DNA of 64,000 bases from JAAZPT01 sp964544955 (GTDB lineage Bacteria; Bacillota; Clostridia; Christensenellales; Aristaeellaceae): NCBI GenBank assembly GCA_964544955.1, contig CAZJEB010000002.1, positions 62,001-126,000 of the forward strand. The letters are read 5' to 3'. The first letter of the stretch is position 1; the number at the start of each line of letters is the position of its first letter. The translations under genes and the position numbers were made by a program. Below, piece after piece: positions 16,972 to 24,104 of the stretch. The notes beneath the pieces are model-generated. The model did no database searches and was not told where the DNA came from. It saw only the letters and a program-made list of their open reading frames with translations.

Positions 16972-17550
16972 TTATAATAATTTGGATAGGGCAATTCCAT
17001 CACCAATATCATAAAAATGCGTTTCAAATGTAGGGTCTTGTTTAATATAATCCACATATCTACGTATTTTACGGGTCAATTGGTTTAGGTCGCGGCTTAG
17101 TTTACCTTCATTATATGTTAGGTCGTGAAAGTTAATATTATCAACAAAAACAAAGCTGCCTGGCTTTAAGCAATGTCGGTATTGTTCTAAAAATGCAATG
17201 TTTTGCGCCTTTGCACCATCTATAAACAAAAGGTCAAATTGTTTGTTTGTATTATAAAGCAAGGCATCATGGAATATTAGGCTTATTTTATTTTCTAGTT
17301 TAAAGTTTTTAACATTATCAAAGGCTGTGGCATAGCGTTCAAAATCACGCTCAATTGTACACACAGTGCATCCAGCCAAGGCCATATTTATTGCGGAATA
17401 AGCTGTGGCTGTGCCAATTTCAAGCACAGTTTCAATTTTATTTTCCTTTATAATCTTCAACAAAAAATCTAAGGCGGGCTTTTGTATTATGGGTACAGCA
17501 TTTTCCTCAGCATATAAAATTAAGCCTTCCATAAGTTTGTTAATATCCAT
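16972..17550 (-). CDS. class I SAM-dependent O-methyltransferase (YrrM-like)
   Basis: 192 residues. SAM-binding motif I VLEIGTATAYSAINMA, motif II region CTIERDFERY, metal-site DLLFIDGAK and FVDNINFHD, as in the caffeoyl-CoA/catechol methyltransferase-like family. AGGAG lies six bases before the ATG. Substrate not identifiable; several members methylate tRNA hydroxyuridine. Confidence 0.85.
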   Translation of the reverse strand: MDINKLMEGLILYAEENAVPIIQKPALDFLLKIIKENKIETVLEIGTATAYSAINMALAGCTVCTIERDFERYATAFDNVKNFKLENKISLIFHDALLYNTNKQFDLLFIDGAKAQNIAFLEQYRHCLKPGSFVFVDNINFHDLTYNEGKLSRDLNQLTRKIRRYVDYIKQDPTFETHFYDIGDGIALSKLL

Positions 17551-17659
17551 AATGCACTCCTAAACTATAATATAATGATAATATATTTGAAACCAAGCTT
17601 TGTCAATTGGTGACAAAACGTGGCTTTTATTTTATAATGATGGCATTAGGAGGGATAAT

Positions 17660-18295
17660 ATGAAGTTTTGGAAAACATTTGATGAAACAGGCTTTTTACC
17701 TGTTGTGTATATAAACAATTTAGAGGTTGCTATACCCCTTGCTAAGGCTCTATACGAAGGAGGCATTCGCCATATTGAAGTAGAAATTACTGCTGATAAT
17801 GGCTTTGAAGCCATTGGCACTATAGCTAATGAGTTCGCTGACATAATTGTTGGGGCCGGCTCAGTAGTAAATAAAACACAAGTTAAACAGGCTATTGATA
17901 TGGGCGCACAGTTTATAAGTACCCCAGGTATAAGTAAAAAACTAATAAAAAAGTGTAAAGACTTTGATATTCCTATACTACCTGGTGCTGTTAGCCCTAC
18001 TGAAATTATGCTTGGCTTAGAGCATGGAATAAAGTTGTTTAAGTTTTACCCCGCAGGCAGTTTTGGTGGTATAAAAACAATAAAAACCCTATCAAAAGCA
18101 TTTCCTCAAATTAACTTTATTGCAACTGGCGGGGTAGATTTGAGCAATATTAGGGATTATTTAAGTTGTAACAAAATAAAGGCGGTAGATGGAAGTTGGA
18201 TTTGCCCTTCTAAACTTGTTAATGATGAAAATTGGGAAGAGATTACACAAATAGCTAAAGAGGCTGTTAGCCTTTATAAACAAATAAGAAATTAA
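17660..18295 (+). CDS. 2-keto-3-deoxy-6-phosphogluconate / 4-hydroxy-2-oxoglutarate aldolase
   Basis: 211 residues from ATG 17660 with AGGAGGG upstream. KDPG-aldolase barrel: HIEVEIT (catalytic Glu), GAGSVVNKTQ, FISTPGISKKL, and the Schiff-base Lys in LFKFYPAGSFGG, then FIATGGVDLSNI. Produces pyruvate plus glyceraldehyde-3-phosphate or glyoxylate. It stands alone, without an Entner-Doudoroff dehydratase nearby, and ends at its own terminator. Confidence 0.9.
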   Translation: MKFWKTFDETGFLPVVYINNLEVAIPLAKALYEGGIRHIEVEITADNGFEAIGTIANEFADIIVGAGSVVNKTQVKQAIDMGAQFISTPGISKKLIKKCKDFDIPILPGAVSPTEIMLGLEHGIKLFKFYPAGSFGGIKTIKTLSKAFPQINFIATGGVDLSNIRDYLSCNKIKAVDGSWICPSKLVNDENWEEITQIAKEAVSLYKQIRN

Positions 18296-18315
18296 CAGCC
18301 CTTGGGCTGTTTTTT
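18294..18315 (+). terminator. rho-independent terminator
   Basis: AACAGCCC-TT-GGGCTGTTTTTTG immediately after the aldolase stop. Confidence 0.85.
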
Positions 18316-18371
18316 GTTGATATGCCTTAATATTAGTGTTAAAATAGATTTATAAACTGAAGGTGAGGCTT

Positions 18372-19784
18372 ATGAAAAAGTATTTTATAACCAAAATGCC
18401 CGATAAGGCAGGCGCATTCTTAAAAGCAAGCAGCATTATTGCTGAAAATAATGGAAATATTATAAGGGTAAACTATAATAGAAATTTGGATATGCATACC
18501 CTTTTTATTGATGTGCATGCAAGTAAGGATGATATGGATAAAATAAGCCAAGGCTTAAAACAAATAGGCTATCTTAGCCCCCTTGATGAGGATAAAAAGG
18601 TTATATTAATAAACTTGCATTTAAAAGATGAGCCCGGAGCCTTAAAACCAATATTAAAAATACTTACTGATTATAGCATAAATATATCCTACATGAATGC
18701 TCAAGAGAATGGGTCTGGTTACCAACATTTTAAAATGGGTATATTTATAAAGGATACATCTGTTACAAAGGAAGTTCTTGATAAAATATCGGAATATTGC
18801 CCCTTATCTATTTTGGATTATAGTATTACAGATAAATTGCTTGATAATACAGTTTTTTACTTGGATTTTGGCAATAAAATACGCACAATGCTCAACCTTA
18901 ACCAACAAAAAACCAATGAGTTTTTAGTTAATAGTAACATGATAATGCAACACCTTGATGAGCGAGGCGAGCAACCGTATAAAACCTTTGAGTATATATA
19001 TCGCTTTGCGGAAGCTGTAAGCAAGCATAAGGGCAAAAACTATAAAAATAGAACGGCTAGCCGTCAAATAAAACCTAACTTAAAGCTTCATATAATTGAG
19101 CCTCCCTGTGGTAGCAATACCTTTATAGTTGAAGGCGATAATGAACTTTTGTTTGTGGATAGTGGATTTTCTTGCTTTAAAACAGAGCTTTTGGATGTTG
19201 TTGAACGCCTTATACCCAACTATGAAAGCATGAAAAAATCCCTATATTTAAGCCATGCAGATATAGACCATTCAGGCCTTGCACACTTATTTGATAGGGT
19301 GTATGTAACTCAAAGCAACTATAATAACTTTTTATATCAACATCAAAATAAAGATGACTTTAGGGAAATGAATTTATTGCACCACCCTTATGGTAAAATT
19401 AGTAAAATAATAAGCAATTATGAAAAACCAAACTTAAACAGCCTAATTGTTATTGGTAATAAGCAAGATGATGAAATTCTTTCCCCCTTAGGCAAGTTTG
19501 AAATTATGGGCCTTAGCTTTGATGTTTATGAAGGCTATGGTGGGCATATACAAGGGGAAACAATAATTGTGTGCCCAGAATATAAGTTGGCTTTTACAGG
19601 GGATAATTTGGTTAACATAAAGGGCTTTTCAAAGGAGCAAAGGGATTTTAACTCCCTTGCACCATTCCTTATGACCAATGTAGATGTAGATTATGATAGG
19701 GCTGCTAATGTTAGGGCAGCAGTAATAGAGCTTACAAAGGGCATGCTAATTTGTCCGGGCCATGGCATGTGGTATGAGGCATAG
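18372..19784 (+). CDS. ACT-domain / metallo-beta-lactamase-fold fusion protein
   Basis: About 470 residues. Residues 1-75 and about 80-155 look like two ACT ligand-binding domains (ITKMPDKAGAFLKASSIIAENNGN; INLHLKDEPGALKPILKILTD). A helical linker leads to a metallo-beta-lactamase fold from about 225: LFVDSGFSC, SHADIDHSG in place of H-x-H-x-D-H, FTGDNLV (metal Asp) and LICPGHG (terminal metal His). The second His of the first metal motif is Asp. Amino-acid control of a hydrolase or redox domain is inferred. ATG 18372 fits GGTGAGG better than GTG 18363. Confidence 0.8.
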   Translation: MKKYFITKMPDKAGAFLKASSIIAENNGNIIRVNYNRNLDMHTLFIDVHASKDDMDKISQGLKQIGYLSPLDEDKKVILINLHLKDEPGALKPILKILTDYSINISYMNAQENGSGYQHFKMGIFIKDTSVTKEVLDKISEYCPLSILDYSITDKLLDNTVFYLDFGNKIRTMLNLNQQKTNEFLVNSNMIMQHLDERGEQPYKTFEYIYRFAEAVSKHKGKNYKNRTASRQIKPNLKLHIIEPPCGSNTFIVEGDNELLFVDSGFSCFKTELLDVVERLIPNYESMKKSLYLSHADIDHSGLAHLFDRVYVTQSNYNNFLYQHQNKDDFREMNLLHHPYGKISKIISNYEKPNLNSLIVIGNKQDDEILSPLGKFEIMGLSFDVYEGYGGHIQGETIIVCPEYKLAFTGDNLVNIKGFSKEQRDFNSLAPFLMTNVDVDYDRAANVRAAVIELTKGMLICPGHGMWYEA

Positions 19785-19793
19785 GAGGATAAT

Positions 19794-20171
19794 ATGTATT
19801 GCGAAAAATGTAAAAATATTGTTGAGGGGGCACCTTGCCCCTTATGTAAGGGTAAAGTTGTAAGGGAAATAGAACAGGATGACTTGGTTTATCTTGTAGA
19901 AAAACAGGCTATGTGGGCTGAAATGCTTATGGATGTGCTAAGGCAGGAAGAAATTCCCTTTAGCTATAGAAACACCCTTGGTGCCGCCCTTGCAATGAGT
20001 GTAGGTAGGGAGATGGAACGCTATATATTCTATGTACCATATAGTTATTTAGATAAGGCTAAGGACGTGGTAGATAGCTTGTTTTCAGGTGAAGGCTTTG
20101 AAATAGATCCTGAATTTAGCGATGTGGAATATTTGGATGAAAATGATGATATTCATGAGGATGAAGAATAA
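19794..20171 (+). CDS. zinc-ribbon plus DUF2007-like small protein
   Basis: 125 residues. N-terminal Cys pairs MYCEKCKN...PCPLCKG form a zinc ribbon; the middle part (VYLVEKQAMWAEMLMDVLRQEEIPFSYRN) resembles DUF2007 (putative signal-transducing) proteins, and the tail is very acidic (DENDDIHEDEE). Close spacing and AGGAGG link it to the ACT/MBL gene 9 bp upstream and the amidotransferase 27 bp downstream. Function unknown. Confidence 0.7.
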   Translation: MYCEKCKNIVEGAPCPLCKGKVVREIEQDDLVYLVEKQAMWAEMLMDVLRQEEIPFSYRNTLGAALAMSVGREMERYIFYVPYSYLDKAKDVVDSLFSGEGFEIDPEFSDVEYLDENDDIHEDEE

Positions 20172-20198
20172 TAAATAAGCATTTAATAAGGAGCTGTA

Positions 20199-21302
20199 AT
20201 GTATCAACAATGTAAGCGTTGTATAATGGATAATACCTCTGATAAAACTATTGTTTTTGATGATAAAGGCATATGTAATTATTGTAAAAAGGCTGAAATT
20301 GACCTTGCTAATGGATACTTTCCAAACGATATAGGCAAAGAAAAGTTTGATGCCATGGTGGCAATGTTAAAGGAAGAGGGCAAGGGAAAAAAGTATGATT
20401 GCCTTATGGGTATATCAGGGGGGCTTGATTCTTCTTATTTGCTTTACTTGGGTGTAAAGGCAGGGCTTAGAATACTTGCCTTGCATATAGATGATGGCTT
20501 TGATACTCCCCTTGCCGTGCAAAACATTAAAAACTTGGCTAAAGCGGGTGGTGTTTATTTGCATACTATTGAGGCAAATAAAGCCCAGTTTAATGATTTA
20601 ACTAGAGCATATATGCGCTCTGGCGTATGCAATTTAGCTGCCCCACAGGATAATGTTCTTTTTGCTAACTTATATAAATTTGCTCGTGAAAACAACATAC
20701 ATTACTTCCTATCAGGGGCAAACTTAGCACTTGAATCTATATTGGAGTATAGTGAAACTTATTGCCCCTACGATACTGTAAACATCAAGGATATACATAG
20801 TCGTTTTGGCGAGGGTAAAATTAATGATATTGAGCTTTTACCCTATTATAAAAATAAGTTTATGTCGGGGCTTTATCATATTCAAACACTTACACCATTA
20901 AATTTTGTTAATTATAATAAAGATATGGCTATAAATGAACTTAAAGCTTGGTGTGGCTACCAGTACTATGAGGCTAAACACTTGGAAAACGAGCTTACAA
21001 AGTTTGCTCAACTATATTGGTTTTACCATAAATTTGGTGTTGATAAACGTAAATCACACCTATCAAGCCTTATTATGAGCGGGCAAATAAGCCGAGAACA
21101 AGCCTTGGATTGTATGAAACAGGCTATTTATAATGATGAGGAAATGGATAAAACCATAAGCTTTATATTAGATAAAATAAATTTAAGCCGTGATGAGTTT
21201 AATAAAATTATGGCTGAACCAGCCCATAGTCACTATGATTATAAGGTTTCTAAACTCTATAATATGGGCAAAAACTTAAAAAGACTATTAAAAGGCAAGT
21301 AA
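20199..21302 (+). CDS. N-acetyl sugar amidotransferase-like PP-loop enzyme (WbpG family)
   Basis: 367 residues. An N-terminal four-Cys element (C-x2-C ... C-x2-C in QCKRCIMDN and CNYCKKAE) precedes the ATP-pyrophosphatase P-loop SGGLDSSY (about residue 75). This layout is that of WbpG/PseA-type amidotransferases that convert a sugar carbonyl or amide to an amidino group using ammonia from a glutaminase partner. No glutaminase (HisH-like) gene is adjacent, so the partner is elsewhere or not needed. A glycosyltransferase follows, consistent with surface glycan modification. Confidence 0.8.
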   Translation: MYQQCKRCIMDNTSDKTIVFDDKGICNYCKKAEIDLANGYFPNDIGKEKFDAMVAMLKEEGKGKKYDCLMGISGGLDSSYLLYLGVKAGLRILALHIDDGFDTPLAVQNIKNLAKAGGVYLHTIEANKAQFNDLTRAYMRSGVCNLAAPQDNVLFANLYKFARENNIHYFLSGANLALESILEYSETYCPYDTVNIKDIHSRFGEGKINDIELLPYYKNKFMSGLYHIQTLTPLNFVNYNKDMAINELKAWCGYQYYEAKHLENELTKFAQLYWFYHKFGVDKRKSHLSSLIMSGQISREQALDCMKQAIYNDEEMDKTISFILDKINLSRDEFNKIMAEPAHSHYDYKVSKLYNMGKNLKRLLKGK

Positions 21303-21323
21303 TATTGGAAAAGAGGGTGGGCT

Positions 21324-21584
21324 ATGCTTAATTTATTAATGCTAATATTAGGTGTATATTATATTGCACGTGGAACAAAAATATTAAAATTTAATAGTAT
21401 AAGTGCAAGCAAAAACCCAAGCCCAACAAGCAATAAGGATAATGTTCCAAACAAAACAATGATAAATTGCGGTGTTGTACTTATTGCATGTGTAATATTT
21501 TTTTCAAATAGTTTTGGCTTGCTTAGGTTTTCTATAGCAATGGGTTGTATTATTCTTACTTCAAAAAGTCAAAAGGTGGCATAA
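21324..21584 (+). CDS. small two-helix membrane protein, unknown function
   Basis: 86 residues with hydrophobic segments at about 1-15 and 48-80 and a Ser/Asn/Lys-rich loop between. AGAGGGTGG precedes the ATG. Stop overlaps the glycosyltransferase start (TAATG). I do not recognise a family; it may anchor or assist the neighbouring glycan enzymes. Confidence 0.65.
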   Translation: MLNLLMLILGVYYIARGTKILKFNSISASKNPSPTSNKDNVPNKTMINCGVVLIACVIFFSNSFGLLRFSIAMGCIILTSKSQKVA

Positions 21585-22696
21585 TGAGTAAAGTATTTGT
21601 TGTAGCCGATGGATTACCTAACCCTGATAATCTTTTAGGCAATTTTGAAATGGATCAAGCCCTTGCGTTAAAAAGCATAGGGCACGATGTCTATTTTATA
21701 GCTTTTAATAGCTATCCCTTCCGTCATAAGCGTGAATATACAGAAACCTTTGGCGAATATAAGGGTATACCCTATATTTATAAAAGCTTTCCCTTTGAGC
21801 GTTGGCCTCTAAACCCTTTTGCAAACATGGCGGCAATAATGTTTCGTGGCCTTGTAAGGCGTGCAATTGCTAAGTTTGGTAAACCGGATATTGTGCATGC
21901 CCATTTTATTTACCAAGCTTTTTTAGCGGCAAAGGCTAAAGATGTATATAATTGCCCCCTTGTTGTAACCGAACATTCTTCTTTTATAAATAGGGATGAT
22001 ATAAGTGCAAGTTACATAAAAATGGGTAAGGTGGCCTATAATAAAGCAGATAGAGTTATATGCGTATCATCTGCATTACAAAACAAGTTAAAACTTCATT
22101 TTTCTATCAATGCTACACTTGTGCCTAATATTTTGGAAACTGATACATTTACCTATAAGGAAAATAACAATAGGCAAGGCTTTGTAACAGCATCCAACCT
22201 TGTGCCGTTAAAAAGGGTAGATATGCTAATAAAAGCCTTTGATATAGCCTTTAAGGGCAAAAATGTAACATTGGATATATTTGGTGATGGTAAGGAAAAA
22301 TTAAAGCTTCAAAACATAATAAATAGGCTTAATATTAATGATAAAGTTAAGCTTAAAGGTATAGCCACACGCAAACAATTAGCCAAAGCTTATGATAATG
22401 CAAAGGCTTTTGTAATGCTTTCGTCAACAGAAACCTTTGGCGTTGTATACGCAGAGGCAATTATGAGTGGGTTACCTGTTGTATCAACATTATGTGGTGG
22501 CCCTGAGGATTATATAAATGAAAGCAATGGCCTGCTTATACCTGTTGATAATGAACCTGCAGCAGTTCAAGCTCTGCAAACAATATATGCTAACAGCGAT
22601 AATTATGATAGGCAAGGTATGGGCAATGAAATAAGGCAAATGTTTTCGCCCACAACAATAGCAAATCATATAGATTATATATATAAAAGTATTTAA
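21584..22696 (+). CDS. GT4-type (group 1) glycosyltransferase
   Basis: 370 residues from ATG 21584 with AAGGTGG upstream. GT-B fold: N-terminal DGLPNPDNLLGNFEMDQALAL, HAHFIYQAF, VTEHSSF; C-terminal nucleotide-sugar domain with ASNLVPLKRVDMLIKAF, LDIFGDGKEK and the E-x7-E element ETFGVVYAEAIMSGLPVV. No membrane helix. Acts with the amidotransferase-like enzyme upstream in an unidentified glycan pathway. Confidence 0.9.
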   Translation: MSKVFVVADGLPNPDNLLGNFEMDQALALKSIGHDVYFIAFNSYPFRHKREYTETFGEYKGIPYIYKSFPFERWPLNPFANMAAIMFRGLVRRAIAKFGKPDIVHAHFIYQAFLAAKAKDVYNCPLVVTEHSSFINRDDISASYIKMGKVAYNKADRVICVSSALQNKLKLHFSINATLVPNILETDTFTYKENNNRQGFVTASNLVPLKRVDMLIKAFDIAFKGKNVTLDIFGDGKEKLKLQNIINRLNINDKVKLKGIATRKQLAKAYDNAKAFVMLSSTETFGVVYAEAIMSGLPVVSTLCGGPEDYINESNGLLIPVDNEPAAVQALQTIYANSDNYDRQGMGNEIRQMFSPTTIANHIDYIYKSI

Positions 22697-22717
22697 AAGA
22701 GCCAAGGCTCTTTTTTT
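22696..22717 (+). terminator. rho-independent terminator
   Basis: AAAAGAGCC-AA-GGCTCTTTTTTT directly after the glycosyltransferase stop. Confidence 0.88.
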
Positions 22718-22995
22718 ATTAAATCAATGTGAATATATTAAAGGGACATACAAAATAACGACAAAAAACATTATATAAAACAAATAATTAAAAAACAATA
22801 ATTACCGTTTTTTACAAATTTTTGTAATGGGGATAAATATTTATATAACTAAAAAGCTCTAATAATGGAATAAATGTGTATTTTATTTAAAGTTGTTAAC
22901 CACTTTTTCGATTTTTATCTTTACAAAAGCAACACAATAATCTATACTATTACTCAAGAATGCTTTCTATAAAAGCAGATATTTAATATATTAAT
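22718..22995 (+). promoter_or_regulatory. regulatory gap before the organophosphate/iron-class ABC operon
   Basis: Promoter TTTACA (22920-22925), 17 bp, TATACT (22943-22948). Upstream are two palindromes: TTACAAA-TT-TTTGTAA (22812-22827) and AAAGTTGTTAACCACTTT (22889-22906, one mismatch pair), the latter 13 bp before the -35, an activator-like position. No Fur-type GATAAT repeats were seen. No coding frame supported in this gap. Confidence 0.55.
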
Positions 22996-23007
22996 ATGGA
23001 GGTTCCC

Positions 23008-24030
23008 ATGAAAAAACTTTTATCTATTTTGTTGGCTGCAATTATGCTTTTGTCAGCAACATCAGCCCTTGCAGTTAATGAAGATGTAAGTGGCAAAGTA
23101 ATGATTTACACATCTATGTACCCCTTCGTTATCGACGGTATGGATAAGGCTCTTGAAGTTGAATTTCCTAATGTTGATGTTGAATTCTTCTACGGTGGTA
23201 CAGGTACAATTCAAAACAAAGTAACAGGCGAAATGGATGGCGGCACATTAGGCTGCGATATGATGCTTGTTGCAGACCCTTCCTATGCTATGGAACTTAA
23301 AGATGGTGGCTGGTTAGAACCCATAGAATATGAAGCTGCTGATAAACTTCGCTTTGAGTATGATGAAGAAGGTTATTGGTACCCTGTACGTGTTAGCGTA
23401 ATGGTATTAGCACATAACCCAGAACTTAAATCCGCTGAAGAACTACCCAAAACAAATAAAGATTTTGGCGAAAACCCAGCACTAAAAGGCAGAATATCCA
23501 TGAGTAACCCATTAACATCTGGTACAGCTATGGCCGCTGTTGCAGCCCTTAGCGATAAATATGGTTATGAATATTTTGATGGCCTTGGTGCAAATAACGT
23601 TATGATAGAGTCTGGCTCCACAGCTATTGCTAAGTTGGAAACAGGCGAATGCGATATTATCCAAATATTAGAAGAAAGCGTACTTCAAAGGCGTAAAGAA
23701 GATGGCTCAAAAATATCCTGCATATATCCAGAAGATGGCGCTATAATGATACCTTCACCTGTACTTACAATAGCTGAAGAACGCAGCGCTAACGTTAATA
23801 TCGAAGCTTGCGAAGCTATTACAGAATGGTTGTTAAGTGATGCTGGCCAAAGCTTTATAGTAAGTGGCTACATGCACAGCGTTATTAAAGATTTCCCAGA
23901 AATTCCTTATGATGCTCCAGATAGCCAAGCACTTATAGATTCTTCTATGCCTGTAGATTGGGTTCGTACATACACAATGCGTGAAGAAATCCGTAATGAA
24001 TTCCAAAACAGGGTTACAATAGCTCAATAA
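23008..24030 (+). CDS. ABC importer substrate-binding protein, FbpA/AfuA class
   Basis: 340 residues from ATG 23008 (ATGGAGG supplies the ribosome site; the ATG at 22996 is part of it). Signal peptide MKKLLSILLAAIMLLSATSALA, cleaved before VNED, no lipobox. Type II binding fold of the ferric/2-aminoethylphosphonate/sugar-phosphate group: MIYTSMYPFVIDGM, FFYGGTGTIQNKV, SNPLTSGTAMAAVAAL. Members bind Fe3+, phosphonates or, as AfuA, hexose phosphates. The adjacent phosphatase and GlpA-like genes favour an organophosphate ligand (inference). Confidence 0.88.
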   Translation: MKKLLSILLAAIMLLSATSALAVNEDVSGKVMIYTSMYPFVIDGMDKALEVEFPNVDVEFFYGGTGTIQNKVTGEMDGGTLGCDMMLVADPSYAMELKDGGWLEPIEYEAADKLRFEYDEEGYWYPVRVSVMVLAHNPELKSAEELPKTNKDFGENPALKGRISMSNPLTSGTAMAAVAALSDKYGYEYFDGLGANNVMIESGSTAIAKLETGECDIIQILEESVLQRRKEDGSKISCIYPEDGAIMIPSPVLTIAEERSANVNIEACEAITEWLLSDAGQSFIVSGYMHSVIKDFPEIPYDAPDSQALIDSSMPVDWVRTYTMREEIRNEFQNRVTIAQ

Positions 24031-24044
24031 TTTTTAACATTTTA

Positions 24045-24074
24045 CAGTAGCCGGCTTATTAAAGTCGGCTACTG
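24045..24074 (+). other. intercistronic hairpin after the binding-protein gene
   Basis: CAGTAGCCG ... CGGCTACTG, 9-bp stem with a 12-base loop that can extend, 15 bases after the stop. Weak U-tract (GTTTTG), so partial termination or 3'-end protection. Confidence 0.5.
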
Positions 24075-24104
24075 GTTTTGTCAGAAGGGAAGGTGCCTTT
24101 ATTC

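Noticed and set aside
22723..22995. Possible Fur-regulated iron operon control region
   Set aside because: No GATAAT-type repeats; palindromes present are of other kinds, so iron control is not supported.
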